Source: Hyphomicrobiales bacterium (GTDB lineage: Bacteria > Pseudomonadota > Alphaproteobacteria > Rhizobiales > Rhizobiaceae). Taken from it: a stretch of DNA of 64,000 bases. Both the position numbers and the translations under genes were made by a program. Positions within the stretch are counted from its first letter, which is position 1. Each line of letters opens with the position of its first letter. Shown here piece after piece: positions 15,699 to 25,289 of this stretch. Under the pieces are notes generated by a model that worked only from the letters and a program-made list of their open reading frames with translations, was not told the origin of the DNA and made no database searches. Location of the stretch: positions 1 through 64,000 of the forward strand of contig JAJFHV010000017.1 of NCBI GenBank assembly GCA_021775415.1, in the 5' to 3' direction.

Positions 15699-18600
15699 TG
15701 CTTGAGCCGAAATCCCTTGAACAAGTCTTTGATGACGGTTCCGCTACGACGGTAGCTGGAGTGGCGAGCGGGCAGGAAGGCCTTGTTCTGGCTCAACTGG
15801 TACGCAATTCCAGTGTCGAGAAAGGCATGGTGCATGTTGCAGCCGATCACCAACAGTTATCCGATATTCGCACCAGTCTTGATTTCTTTGCGCCATGGCT
15901 TGAAGTTATCGAGTTGCCAGCATGGGATTGCCTTCCCTATGACCGGGTATCTCCCAGTTCTGAAATTATAGCGCGGCGTATCGAGGCTTTGAGCCGGATT
16001 GCAACACACCAGGTGAACGATGAACCGGTGCTGGTGCTCACCACCGTCAATGCTGCCCTGCAACGCTATATCCCTCGCTCAGAAATTATCGGGCATCAGC
16101 TTTCTTTCGCGCCGGGTAACCAGGTGGATATGGACAAGCTTGTTGAAACTTTGGTCCTGGAGGGGTTTGAGCGAACGCCGACGGTTCGAGAGCGGGGCGA
16201 ATTTGCGGTGCGTGGTGGAATTCTGGATCTGTTTGCGCCTGGTGAAGCAGAGCCTGTGCGGTTGGATTTTTTTGGGGACACTCTGGAGTCTGTGCGTAGT
16301 TTTGAACCGGAAAGCCAACGTACGATCGAACAGTTAAAGAATTTCATCCTGAGCCCGATGAGTGAAATCAGCCTTGATGAGGAAACGGTCAAACGTTTCC
16401 GTCAGAACTATGTGGCAAGTTTTGGAGCTGCGACCAGGGATGATGCGCTCTATCAGGCCATCAGCGAAAGCCGCCGCTATGCTGGAATGGAACACTGGCT
16501 TGCGCTGTTTTATCCGGGCCTTGAACAGGTTTTCGATCACCTTGAAGGATTTAAATTTACGATTGCACACAACGCGCTGGAATCCGCAGAAAATCGTGTT
16601 GAACAAATTCGCGATCACTATGAGGCAAGGCAGCAGGCGGTTGAGACATCGTTTGAAGGTGGAACTCCCTATAAGCCCGTTCCGCCAGAACTGGCCTATC
16701 TTTCAATCGAGGAACTTTCGGGCGCGTTAAAGAATCTTGATGCAACCACACTGACGCCGTTCGATGTGCCTGCTTCAGGAAGCCAGCGCGTTGTGCGTGT
16801 GAACGGCAAATCAGGCAGGAATTTCGCTGTTGAGCGAGCTGCGGGCAGCAATGTGTTTGAGGCTGTTGCTTTACACGTAAAATCGGAACTTTCATTGGGT
16901 AAAAAAGTTCTGATTGCCGCATGGAGCAAGGGTTCACTGGACCGTTTGTCGCAAGTTCTCCCAGAACACGGGTTGGAAGGATGCGTTGCGGTTGAAAATT
17001 TCGAAGCCTTCCGTTCCGCTCCAGGCAAGAAGCCGGTTATCGCCGTATTTCCACTGGAGCACGGATTTGAATCGTCTGAACTTAGCGTTCTGGCTGAGCA
17101 GGATATCTTGGGTGACCGGCTGGTTCGCCGTTCTACCCGCCGCAAAGACAAAGATTTCATCAACGAGGCTTCCAGTTTGAGCGTAGGCGATGTCATCGTG
17201 CATGTTGATCACGGCATAGGCCGGTTCTCTGGACTGCGGACAATAGAGGCGGCTGGTGCACCGCATGACTGTCTGGAGCTTCACTATGCGGGTGACGACA
17301 AATTGTTCCTGCCAGTGGAAAATATTGAACTTTTGTCGCGATACGGCAATTCCGACACCGAAGTGATGCTGGACCGGTTAGGCGGCGCTGCCTGGCAGGC
17401 GCGTAAGGCCAAGCTGAAAAAACGCATTCTCGAGATGGCGGATCAACTCATTCGCATTGCAGCGGAGCGGGCACTAAAAACTGCCGACCGGCTGATCCCG
17501 CCAACCGGGCTGTATGACGAATTTGCTGCGCGGTTCCCCTACGAAGAGACAGAGGATCAATTGCGGTCCATAGAAGCAGTAATTGATGATTTGGGGTCAG
17601 GCTCGCCCATGGATCGCCTGATCTGCGGCGATGTGGGATTTGGGAAAACTGAAGTTGCGCTGCGGGCTGCATTTGTCAGCGTGATGGCTGGCAAACAGGT
17701 TGCCGTGGTGGTTCCGACAACGCTTTTGGCCCGGCAACATTTCAAAACGTTCAGTGATCGGTTCCGTGATCTTCCGGTCGAACTGGCTCATGCCTCGAGG
17801 CTGGTTGGAGCAAAGTCGCTGGCAGATACCAAGAAGGGCATGAAAGATGGCAAGATTGATATCGTTATTGGAACCCATGCGCTGTTGGGAGGTGGGATCG
17901 AGTTCGACCGCCTGGGGCTTTTGGTGATCGATGAGGAACAGCGGTTTGGCGTAAAGCATAAGGAGCGCTTGAAGGAGTTGCGCTCTGACGTACATGTACT
18001 GACGCTTTCTGCAACACCCATACCGCGGACCCTTCAACTGGCTTTGACCGGCGTTCGGGAATTGTCGCTTATTGCATCTGCACCTGTGGACCGCATGGCC
18101 GTACGGACCTTCATTTCGCCGTTCGATCCGTTGGTCGTGCGCGAGGCGCTTTTGCGGGAGCGCTATCGTGGTGGTCAAAGTTTTTATGTCTGTCCGCGTG
18201 TCAGTGACATTGAAGAGCGGAAACGCTTTCTCGATGAGCATGTGCCGGAACTAAAAGTAGCTGTGGCGCACGGACAAATGGCACCGGGCGAACTTGATGA
18301 TACAATGAACGCGTTTTATGATGGTCAATACGATGTGTTGCTCTCAACGACTATTGTTGAATCTGGTCTTGATATTCCCACCGCCAACACGCTCATCGTG
18401 CATCGTGCGGACATGTTTGGTTTGGCACAGCTCTACCAATTGCGGGGTCGGGTGGGGCGTTCGAAGATCCGGGCATATGCGTTGTTCACGCTGCCAGTAA
18501 ACCGGCTTCTCACTCCAACCGCCGAGCGTCGCCTAAAAGTGCTGCAGTCGCTGGATACGGTGGGTGCTGGTTTTGAACTTGCAAGTCACGACCTGGATAT

Positions 18601-19189
18601 CCGCGGCTCAGGCAATCTGCTGGGCGAAGAACAATCCGGTCAGATAAGAGAAGTGGGGTATGAACTTTACCAACAGATGCTCGAAGAAGCAGTGGCTGAG
18701 CTCAAGGATGGTGAAGACTACACCGGTGAAGACAAATGGTCGCCGCAAATCAACATCGGTACACCGGTTCTTATCCCTGAAAATTATGTTCCTGATCTGT
18801 CGTTACGGCTGGGGTTGTATCGACGCTTGGCAGATATACGCGAACCAGGGGAGATTGATGCGCTGGGTGCGGAGATGATTGACCGGTTTGGTCCCTTGCC
18901 CGAAGAGGTCGAACATCTTCTCAAGATTGTCTACATCAAAGGGCTTTGTTTTGAAGCCAATGTAGAACGTCTCGAAGCAGGTCCAAAGGGCGGGGTTGTC
19001 GCGTTCCGGAATAATGATTTTGCCAATCCATCTGCTTTAATTGGCTGGATAGCGGAACAGGGGAGTATCGCAAAAATCCGTCCCAACCAGAACATTGTGC
19101 TTCAGCGCGATTGGGATACGGCTGAAAAACGTCTCAAAGGTGCAGTGTCCATTCTTTCAAAGCTGGCCGGTTTTGCGAAGGCTGCTTAG
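15698..19189 (+). CDS. mfd: Transcription-repair coupling factor
   Basis: 1163 residues, full length. N-terminal UvrB-like modules (about 1-330), the RNA-polymerase-interacting domain (GDVIVHVDHGIGRFSGL near 505), then a RecG-like translocase core: Walker A GDVGFGKTEVA, DEEQRFGVKHKE, SATPIPRTLQ, STTIVESGLDIPTANT and QLRGRVGRS, ending in a TRCF domain. It removes RNA polymerase stalled at DNA damage and recruits UvrA. ATG 15698 overlaps the sdhE stop by one base. Confidence 0.98.
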   Translation: MLEPKSLEQVFDDGSATTVAGVASGQEGLVLAQLVRNSSVEKGMVHVAADHQQLSDIRTSLDFFAPWLEVIELPAWDCLPYDRVSPSSEIIARRIEALSRIATHQVNDEPVLVLTTVNAALQRYIPRSEIIGHQLSFAPGNQVDMDKLVETLVLEGFERTPTVRERGEFAVRGGILDLFAPGEAEPVRLDFFGDTLESVRSFEPESQRTIEQLKNFILSPMSEISLDEETVKRFRQNYVASFGAATRDDALYQAISESRRYAGMEHWLALFYPGLEQVFDHLEGFKFTIAHNALESAENRVEQIRDHYEARQQAVETSFEGGTPYKPVPPELAYLSIEELSGALKNLDATTLTPFDVPASGSQRVVRVNGKSGRNFAVERAAGSNVFEAVALHVKSELSLGKKVLIAAWSKGSLDRLSQVLPEHGLEGCVAVENFEAFRSAPGKKPVIAVFPLEHGFESSELSVLAEQDILGDRLVRRSTRRKDKDFINEASSLSVGDVIVHVDHGIGRFSGLRTIEAAGAPHDCLELHYAGDDKLFLPVENIELLSRYGNSDTEVMLDRLGGAAWQARKAKLKKRILEMADQLIRIAAERALKTADRLIPPTGLYDEFAARFPYEETEDQLRSIEAVIDDLGSGSPMDRLICGDVGFGKTEVALRAAFVSVMAGKQVAVVVPTTLLARQHFKTFSDRFRDLPVELAHASRLVGAKSLADTKKGMKDGKIDIVIGTHALLGGGIEFDRLGLLVIDEEQRFGVKHKERLKELRSDVHVLTLSATPIPRTLQLALTGVRELSLIASAPVDRMAVRTFISPFDPLVVREALLRERYRGGQSFYVCPRVSDIEERKRFLDEHVPELKVAVAHGQMAPGELDDTMNAFYDGQYDVLLSTTIVESGLDIPTANTLIVHRADMFGLAQLYQLRGRVGRSKIRAYALFTLPVNRLLTPTAERRLKVLQSLDTVGAGFELASHDLDIRGSGNLLGEEQSGQIREVGYELYQQMLEEAVAELKDGEDYTGEDKWSPQINIGTPVLIPENYVPDLSLRLGLYRRLADIREPGEIDALGAEMIDRFGPLPEEVEHLLKIVYIKGLCFEANVERLEAGPKGGVVAFRNNDFANPSALIGWIAEQGSIAKIRPNQNIVLQRDWDTAEKRLKGAVSILSKLAGFAKAA

Positions 19190-19207
19190 GTCACTCATTC
19201 GAAAATT

Positions 19208-19888
19208 TCAACTTTGTAGATATTGATTTTCCTCAGCCTTTTCCGCAGCTGCGTGCCGGAATGTCTGTACAAGAGACGCCGGTGGCTGCGCTCCCGATAC
19301 AGCATATTTGTTATTGATGATGAAAAACGGAACGCCTGAAATGCCTTTGTTGCGTGCCTCATCGACTTCACCTGAAACCTGTTCTCGATCCGCGTCGCTG
19401 GCCAGTAATTCACGAACGTGGTCATCATCCATGCCTGCATCCTTGGCTGCTTCAATCAACACATCATCTTCGCCTATGTGGGCACCTTCAAGAAAGAATA
19501 GTTCAAAAAGCCTGGTCACTATGCGGTCCTGCATTTCAGGGCTCTGACCACCAGCCCAAAAAATCAGCCGGTGGGCATCAAGCGTATTTGGTGAAACTTT
19601 CATATCCTTGAAGTTAAAATCGATACCAAGTGCCTTGCCTGCTTCTTCAATCCGGCCGTAAACGTCCTGCGCACCCTCTTTGCCGCCAAATTTGGCGTTA
19701 AGATATTCCTGACGATCGCGCCCTTCTTTAGGAAGAGTGGAATCAAGTTGATACGGTCGCCACTTGATTTCGATATCAAGTTCATCTGCGGTTTTAATCG
19801 CAGAATCTAGATTGATCTTGCCGATATAGCACCATGGGCACATGACATCAGACACTACGTCCACATGGATTTTTTGACGGTCGTTCAT
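19208..19888 (-). CDS. FrnE-type DsbA-family oxidoreductase
   Basis: 226 residues with a thioredoxin fold and DsbA helical insertion. The active site is CPWC (Cys17, Cys20) in SDVMCPWCYIG; the cis-Pro loop is GVPFFIINN. There is no signal peptide when ATG 19888 is used (GGAG about 10 bases upstream), so it is cytoplasmic, like FrnE and polyketide-linked DsbA proteins. The frame continues upstream to 19948 without support. It begins 17 bases after the solute-binding protein gene ends, so the two may share a transcript. Specific substrate unknown; oxidative-stress roles are known for FrnE of Deinococcus. Confidence 0.88.
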   Translation of the reverse strand: MNDRQKIHVDVVSDVMCPWCYIGKINLDSAIKTADELDIEIKWRPYQLDSTLPKEGRDRQEYLNAKFGGKEGAQDVYGRIEEAGKALGIDFNFKDMKVSPNTLDAHRLIFWAGGQSPEMQDRIVTRLFELFFLEGAHIGEDDVLIEAAKDAGMDDDHVRELLASDADREQVSGEVDEARNKGISGVPFFIINNKYAVSGAQPPASLVQTFRHAAAEKAEENQYLQS

Positions 19889-19904
19889 GATTTCAATCTC
19901 CGGA

Positions 19905-21767
19905 TCAATTTGCGCGGCCATCCCACCACGTCTGGAACTGGTACCCATAAAGTGAAGTCTTCTCTGGACGTTTTATATAATTGCGATGCGCTACCCATTG
20001 CTCATCCAGATGGAACAATGGCACTACGTAATGACCGGAAATCAACAGGCGATCCAGCATCCTTACCGCAGTTGTGAAATCTTCTTGAGTGGTTGCCTTG
20101 ACCATTTCCTCGATTACAAAATCAATCGCCGGATCACTAACGCCTGCGTAGTTGTAACTACCAAAAAGGTCGATAGTTGAACTTCCCCAGCGCCCAACTT
20201 GTTCGATGCCGGGTGAGAGAGACGCAAAATGGCTGCGCACGATCATGTCAAAATCATAGGCTTGGGTTCTTCGTTGATATTGGGCGTCATCCACGGTGCG
20301 TACGGAAACAGTTACACCAATGCGCGCGAGGGTCCGACGATAGGCGATCGCAAGTTTTTCCTCACCCTGATTTTTGGTCAGTATCTCGAATGCCAACGGA
20401 TTGCCGTCTGGACCGAACAGCTTCCCGTCTTGTGATACATATCCCTGTTTTTGCAAGATCTTGAATGCCTTGCGCATGACTTTGCGGTCGCGTCCGCTGC
20501 CATCAGACTTGGTAGGGGTATATAATCCATCCATCACATCCAGAGAAATGCGATCCAGATAATTTCCAATCAGTTGGCGTTCGCTTTCGCTTGCAGGGAC
20601 GCCAAGGCTTGAAAGAAAGGAGCCGTGCCAAAAGCTGCCCGTTCTTTGGTAAGCGTTGAAAAACAAGTTCTTGTTGATCCATTCAAAGTCCAGCATCATG
20701 GCCAGTGCGCGGCGGGTTTCGCGGTTTTTGAATTGCGGGTTTCTGGTGTTGAAAACAAAACCCAATAGATTTGCCGGCTTACCGGTCTTGAAACTGTCCT
20801 TGATTATTTGCCCGTCTCTGACGGCAGGAAAATCGTATCCGCGTTCCCAGTGCGCCGGGTCACCTTCCGGTAAAGCATCAAACAATCCCTTCTTGAATGC
20901 TTCGAAGCGTGAATTTGAGTTCCGAAAATATTCAACCTTGATTGTATCGAAATTATCAAACCCCCGTTTGGATGGCAGATCCCGCGCCCAGTAGTTTGGA
21001 TCGCGGCTATAGGTAATCCGTTCACCGGGTTCGACCTTGCTCACCTTGTAGGGGCCGCTACCGATCGGTGGGGTTAAAGTTGAGTGATCGAACGTTTCAG
21101 GATTGATTGCGTGTTTTGGCAATACCGGGCTAAGCGCAATGATCAGTGGAAACTCACGGTCAGACTGCTCATTGAGTATGAACCGGACTTTGCGCTCACC
21201 GGTTTGCTCAATTCGGTAAATCTTATCCATGCGGGAGGAGTAAGGTGGGCGGCCTTTCTTCTCCAGCAGATCGTAGGTGAAAATTACATCATCAACTGTT
21301 ATGGGAACACCATCTGACCAGTGGGCGTTTGGATTGAGGGTAAATTCAACCCAGCTTCGATCCGCCGGCGTTTCGACGAATTCTGCCAGCATTGCGTACA
21401 TTGTGAACGGTTCATCGCGCGAGCGAAACAGCAGGGATTCGTAGACAAGGTTGCCGAACTGCAAATCCCACATGCCGCGCGCAGTGTTTCCCTGACTCTT
21501 CAAGATGAAAGGGTTGGTGGAATCGAACGTGCCAACCACACCATGTATCAAAGTGCCTCCTTTTGGCGTATCAGGATTGGCGTAGGGAAAATGTGTGAAG
21601 TCTGCCGCCAGCGCTGGCTCTCCATGCATTGCAATGGCATGTTTTGGCTCACTTGCTGCGCTGCCATTCGTCACCATTAAGCCGGATACGACAACAAGGC
21701 AGATCTTGATATAACGCCTCGATTCAAGATCGGATTTGAGGAGGAAATTTATGGCATATGCCAACAC
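19905..21767 (-). CDS. Extracellular solute-binding protein, family 5 (YejA-like oligopeptide/microcin C type)
   Basis: About 620 residues. The N-terminus has a hydrophobic secretion segment (YIKICLVVVSGLMVTNGSAASE) with a likely cleavage after SAA. The mature protein starts HAIAMHGEPALAADFTHFPYANPDTPKGG, close to the YejA group of peptide-binding proteins. GTG 21767 is preferred (GGGAG 9 bases upstream); the frame is open to TTG 21788. It should deliver peptides to a YejBEF-type ABC importer, but no permease or ATPase gene is next to it; the downstream neighbour is the FrnE-like gene. An orphan binding protein. Confidence 0.9.
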   Translation of the reverse strand: MLAYAINFLLKSDLESRRYIKICLVVVSGLMVTNGSAASEPKHAIAMHGEPALAADFTHFPYANPDTPKGGTLIHGVVGTFDSTNPFILKSQGNTARGMWDLQFGNLVYESLLFRSRDEPFTMYAMLAEFVETPADRSWVEFTLNPNAHWSDGVPITVDDVIFTYDLLEKKGRPPYSSRMDKIYRIEQTGERKVRFILNEQSDREFPLIIALSPVLPKHAINPETFDHSTLTPPIGSGPYKVSKVEPGERITYSRDPNYWARDLPSKRGFDNFDTIKVEYFRNSNSRFEAFKKGLFDALPEGDPAHWERGYDFPAVRDGQIIKDSFKTGKPANLLGFVFNTRNPQFKNRETRRALAMMLDFEWINKNLFFNAYQRTGSFWHGSFLSSLGVPASESERQLIGNYLDRISLDVMDGLYTPTKSDGSGRDRKVMRKAFKILQKQGYVSQDGKLFGPDGNPLAFEILTKNQGEEKLAIAYRRTLARIGVTVSVRTVDDAQYQRRTQAYDFDMIVRSHFASLSPGIEQVGRWGSSTIDLFGSYNYAGVSDPAIDFVIEEMVKATTQEDFTTAVRMLDRLLISGHYVVPLFHLDEQWVAHRNYIKRPEKTSLYGYQFQTWWDGRAN

Positions 21768-21933
21768 TGATGAGATCTCCCTAAGCAAAATTGGAATTGG
21801 CCCGATACAATCGGCGAATCCCGATTAACATAGTTCGGAACAAATTCCGATTGTGGGCTGGAAATGCCCCTGTGTTATGTGTATTCACTCGACCGGCACT
21901 CAATTGTTATGTTGTCCAATTTTGGGCTCAATT

Positions 21934-21997
21934 GTGGTGTCGAAGGGCAACACCACGGGGGTGATCCCCGACAACACAAAACGCAAAGGGCGTTTTT
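21934..21997 (+). other. Structured leader of ialB: three consecutive hairpins ending at the start codon
   Basis: Three perfect hairpins in 64 bases: GTGGTGT/ACACCAC (21934-21940, 21950-21956), CGGGG/CCCCG (21956-21960, 21966-21970), and AAAACGC/GCGTTTT (21978-21984, 21990-21996). The last is followed at once by T and the ialB ATG (21998), so it looks like an intrinsic terminator directly against the start codon. The only SD-like sequence (AAGGG) lies in its loop. The geometry suggests attenuation or temperature- or protein-controlled translation. Confidence 0.5.
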
Positions 21998-22612
21998 ATG
22001 ACACAGAAATTCAAATCCGCTATTCTTACGGCCGCCATTTTAGGCGCAGGAATAGGTGTTGGTACCGTTTCACAACCAGCAAATGCGCAAGAATCACAAT
22101 CAAATGGCTGGTTTAAGGCTTGTTCTGATCAAGGTGAAAACAAAATATGTAATGTTCAATATCAGGCGGTTGCAGCAAATGGGCAGGTTATCACGTCAAT
22201 CAATCTGGCTGAGATTACCGGCAAGATTGAACGTCGGGTATTTCAGATAACAGTTCCAACAGGAAGGCTGATTCCTCCGGGTATCCTGCTTCAAGTCGAT
22301 GACAAGAAAGCAACAGTCATTCCTTATGCATTTTGTGCTCCACGCACCTGTGCGGCAGAAGTAAAGCTGGATGATACGCTTGTTGGTGTTTTGAAGGCCG
22401 GTGGTGAGTTAACGGTGATTTCAACAAATTTCCAGGGTAAGCCTAATCCCATCAAGGTAACCCTTGAAGGATTTACAGCCGCTTATGATGGTCCGCCGAT
22501 CAAGCAGGACGAGCTACAATCCAAGCAGAAGGAGCTTGAAGAAGAGCTTCGTAAAAAGGCGGAGGAAACCCGCAAAAAGCTTCAGGAAGCTCAGGATGCT
22601 GCCAAGGACTAA
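21998..22612 (+). CDS. Invasion-associated locus B (IalB) family exported protein
   Basis: 204 residues. A clear signal peptide (TAAILGAGIGVGTVSQPANA, cleavage after ANA) leads to an IalB domain: WFKACSDQGENKICNVQYQ, GRLIPPGILLQVDD and the paired-Cys segment FCAPRTCAAE. The last 40 residues (KQDELQSKQKELEEELRKKAEETRKKLQEAQ, about 168-200) form a charged coiled coil. Periplasmic or surface protein; named from Bartonella but found in free-living Rhizobiales, function unclear. The leader is unusually structured. A strong terminator follows. Confidence 0.9.
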   Translation: MTQKFKSAILTAAILGAGIGVGTVSQPANAQESQSNGWFKACSDQGENKICNVQYQAVAANGQVITSINLAEITGKIERRVFQITVPTGRLIPPGILLQVDDKKATVIPYAFCAPRTCAAEVKLDDTLVGVLKAGGELTVISTNFQGKPNPIKVTLEGFTAAYDGPPIKQDELQSKQKELEEELRKKAEETRKKLQEAQDAAKD

Positions 22613-22642
22613 TTCTGGCTAGACAGAACATACTGTTTAAAG

Positions 22643-22665
22643 CCCCGCCGAGTGCGGGGTTTTTT
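22643..22665. terminator. Bidirectional intrinsic terminator between ialB and hspQ
   Basis: Stem CCCCGC (22643-22648), loop CGAGT, stem GCGGGG (22654-22659), then six T (22660-22665); preceded by AAA on the other side. It closes ialB on the plus strand; the hspQ stop codon (22664-22666) overlaps the T tract. Confidence 0.93.
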
Positions 22666-22990
22666 AATGCTGGAAAATTTCGCGTGTTCGATAAGATCCG
22701 TCTTCGTTACGGATAAAAATTTCGGCAACCTCAGGGTGTCGCACGGGTTCGCCAGATGAATCTGCCAACAGGTTCTGTTCTGAAACATAGGCAACATATT
22801 CAGACTCGTCGTTCTCGGCGAACAAATGATAATAGGGCTGGTCCTTTATCGGACGGATTTCTTCCGGGATTGATTCATACCACTCATCAGTGTTGTCGAA
22901 TTCAGGGTCAACGTCAAAAATTACACCACGAAACGGATATACGCGGTGTTTGACGATTTGTCCGATTGAATATTTAGCGGTTTTGATCAT
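22664..22990 (-). CDS. hspQ: Heat shock protein HspQ (YccV-like, hemimethylated-DNA-binding fold)
   Basis: 108 residues. The sequence KYSIGQIVKHRVYPFRGVIFDVDPEF followed by QPYYHLFAEND and YVAYVSEQNL is diagnostic for HspQ. In enterobacteria HspQ is a specificity factor that speeds Lon-dependent degradation and affects DnaA stability. AGGA 5 bases before ATG 22990 supports the start. Monocistronic, ending in the shared terminator. Confidence 0.95.
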   Translation of the reverse strand: MIKTAKYSIGQIVKHRVYPFRGVIFDVDPEFDNTDEWYESIPEEIRPIKDQPYYHLFAENDESEYVAYVSEQNLLADSSGEPVRHPEVAEIFIRNEDGSYRTREIFQH

Positions 22991-23056
22991 TTCATTCCTG
23001 TAATTGATATCATTTTACCCGAGCATGTGTGCATTCTGCAACCACTACGGCTCGAA

Positions 23057-24241
23057 TTATTGAACAGCAACTCCAGAAATCCCGACCCGCATGGCGTAGC
23101 GCCGCAATGCCGGAACGTGGCCCAGCGCATAAAGTCCTGAACTTCTCAAAAGTTGCATTGGCAGAAAATTCGACAACAAGGTGCGATTTAACAAATCAAC
23201 TCCAGTTGTTCTGGCCGTCACATCTGAAACGCGTTGACGATGATAAATTTCGCCCGCACTGGCAAAATCTTTCTGGCAACCCAGAATATCGGCAACACAT
23301 TCAATGTCGCGTATCCCCAAGTTAAACCCTTGTGCACCAATTGGCGGGAAAACATGTGCAGCTTCACCAACCAGGGCGCAGTTCTTATCGCCAAAACGTC
23401 CGGCAATCATGCCTGATAGCGGGAAACACTGAACTGGTGAAACGATTTTCAACTTACCGAGAAATGATTGCATCTTATTTTCTGCGAGCAATGCCAAATC
23501 ACGCTTTGACAGACTTGCAATCTCTTGAGCACGTTCAGGAGTCTCAACCCATACGAGACCGGCCATATGATTGGTGTTGGGCACAATTGTGAACGGTCCG
23601 GTTTCTGTATGAAATTCAGTGCTGGTGTAATTGCTGGAGAACTCATGTTCGAAATTGAAAACCACGGCTGATTGTGGATAGGACCATTTTCGTTCGCCGA
23701 TGTTCCAGGAGTCGCGGACCATTGAACTGCGCCCATCTGCACCTACGATAAACCGCGCGTGCACAGTTTTTGATTTTTTGCGGCCTTCAGCTACCAGTTT
23801 TACCTCGATGCCGCCCGTGTCATCTAGCCTGACCGACTTTGCTGGGCAGGCAAAATGATCAATATTGCTGTCGTTTAAAATGTGCTGTTCAAAAGTTTTG
23901 TACAGTACAACGTTTCGCACATTATATCCGAACGCCTCCAATCCAATTTCCGTGGAGTGAAAATCGGTTTGAGGTGAGCGAAGCAGCCGGTTGGTTGCAT
24001 CTACAATCCTCATTGATTTCAGCGGGAAAGAATCTTTTTCGATGTGCGACCAAATTCCTATCTTGCTTAGGGCCTCGACACTGTGTGCAAGCAGTGCAGT
24101 AGTGCGGTGGTCGCTTCCATTTCTTGGCGGGGCAATCAGGGCAACAGCAAGCCCTGCATCCGCAAGAAAAACAGCCGCTGCAAGACCGGTTAGCCCTCCA
24201 CCCACCACGCAAACATCATATTGATTTTTTTGACTAATCAT
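23057..24241 (-). CDS. UbiH/UbiF/COQ6-family FAD-dependent hydroxylase (ubiquinone biosynthesis)
   Basis: 394 residues. N-terminal dinucleotide-binding motif CVVGGGLTGLAAAVFLADAG (about 11-30), the mid-sequence GADGRSSMVR, and the FAD motif GEAAHVFPPIGAQGFNLGIRD. The usual GDAAH reads GEAAH, which I believe is normal for rhizobial members. Likely hydroxylates a ring position of the ubiquinone precursor; which position cannot be told from sequence. Single gene, divergent from pcs. Confidence 0.88.
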   Translation of the reverse strand: MISQKNQYDVCVVGGGLTGLAAAVFLADAGLAVALIAPPRNGSDHRTTALLAHSVEALSKIGIWSHIEKDSFPLKSMRIVDATNRLLRSPQTDFHSTEIGLEAFGYNVRNVVLYKTFEQHILNDSNIDHFACPAKSVRLDDTGGIEVKLVAEGRKKSKTVHARFIVGADGRSSMVRDSWNIGERKWSYPQSAVVFNFEHEFSSNYTSTEFHTETGPFTIVPNTNHMAGLVWVETPERAQEIASLSKRDLALLAENKMQSFLGKLKIVSPVQCFPLSGMIAGRFGDKNCALVGEAAHVFPPIGAQGFNLGIRDIECVADILGCQKDFASAGEIYHRQRVSDVTARTTGVDLLNRTLLSNFLPMQLLRSSGLYALGHVPALRRYAMRVGISGVAVQ

Positions 24242-24368
24242 CGGATCATTTTAGCGTTGCAATTGTCGCGCCGCCAGCTTGGATTTTGATTTCCCTGGAA
24301 AATCGAAGATGACAGCTTTCATTTCGAATGTTATCGAGAAGACACAGTTTGGGCGGTTAGAGGTGAGT

Positions 24369-25094
24369 ATGTTTGGCATTTCCCGTGATGCAATATGGGC
24401 GTTTTCAGTACACTTGTTGACTGCCTCTGGCGCCTTTCTTGCTTTTTTATCCATCGTTGCCTGTGCGGAAAAAGACTTTCGTGCGAGCTTTTTCTGGCTT
24501 GGCATGGCACTTCTCGTTGATGGTGTTGACGGGCCGCTTGCCCGCAAGCTTGAGGTCAAGAAATGGTGGCCGCACTGGTCAGGCGACATGCTCGACAATG
24601 TCATTGATTATGTCACCTTTGTAATGATCCCGGCGTTCGTTTTGTATCAAAGCGGTATCATGGGAAAGTACGCATCTTTCATGGCTGCTGCGATTATCGT
24701 CATTACAAGTGCAATTTATTACGCCGACACCCGCATGAAGACCGAGCACAACGGGTTCAAGGGGTTTCCGGTTTGCTGGAACATGGTGGTTTTCACGTTA
24801 TTTGTGGTTTCACCTTCACAATTACTGTCATTCCTGATTGTTGTTTTGACTGCAATCCTGACCTTTGTGCCAGTTATATTTGTTCACCCGGTACGGGTTA
24901 CCGTATTTAGGCCGCTCAATCTTGCCGCCATGGGTTTATGGAGTGTCGGGGGATTGATTGCGGTTTATTTCAACCGATACGCTCCCCACTTTGATGTTGA
25001 TATTCCATTGTGGGTAGATGCAGTCATTGTTGCAAGTGGCTTGTATCTGTTCTGCATCGGGTTCGTACTTCAGATAACTGGCAAATTGAAATAG
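24369..25094 (+). CDS. pcs: Phosphatidylcholine synthase
   Basis: 241 residues, polytopic inner-membrane CDP-alcohol phosphatidyltransferase. The catalytic motif D51GVDGPLAR...G72DML D76NVI D80 matches D-X2-D-G-X2-A-R...G-X3-D-X3-D. Other Pcs-specific stretches are AFSVHLLTASGAFLAF, NVIDYVTFV and VCWNMVVFTLFVV. It condenses CDP-diacylglycerol with choline, the host-associated Rhizobiales route to phosphatidylcholine. ATG 24369 is chosen: AGAGG is 5 bases upstream and homology starts there; ATG 24309 and TTG 24279 would add residues lacking homology. Confidence 0.93.
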   Translation: MFGISRDAIWAFSVHLLTASGAFLAFLSIVACAEKDFRASFFWLGMALLVDGVDGPLARKLEVKKWWPHWSGDMLDNVIDYVTFVMIPAFVLYQSGIMGKYASFMAAAIIVITSAIYYADTRMKTEHNGFKGFPVCWNMVVFTLFVVSPSQLLSFLIVVLTAILTFVPVIFVHPVRVTVFRPLNLAAMGLWSVGGLIAVYFNRYAPHFDVDIPLWVDAVIVASGLYLFCIGFVLQITGKLK

Positions 25095-25289
25095 CAGCGT
25101 ACAAATCCGTTTCAATTTGAGCAATTATCTTCGATTGGAATGGGAATTAGCCGACTTTATCAAATATACATTGAAATTGAATCAACACTTGTAGCAGCAA
25201 AAAAATTGGACTCTGGCGGTTTGGAGGTTACAAACTTAGGGATGAGTAGCGCCGCAAACAAACAGCGCACTGGGGGAGGGGAACCGCCA

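Noticed and set aside
16696-17196. 166-codon frame opposite mfd
   Set aside because: It lies within a fully conserved mfd and shows no domain or SD.
23057-24241. GEAAH instead of GDAAH in the UbiH-like hydroxylase seen as a lost FAD residue
   Set aside because: The change is conservative and, as far as I recall, normal in rhizobial members, so it is not evidence of inactivation.
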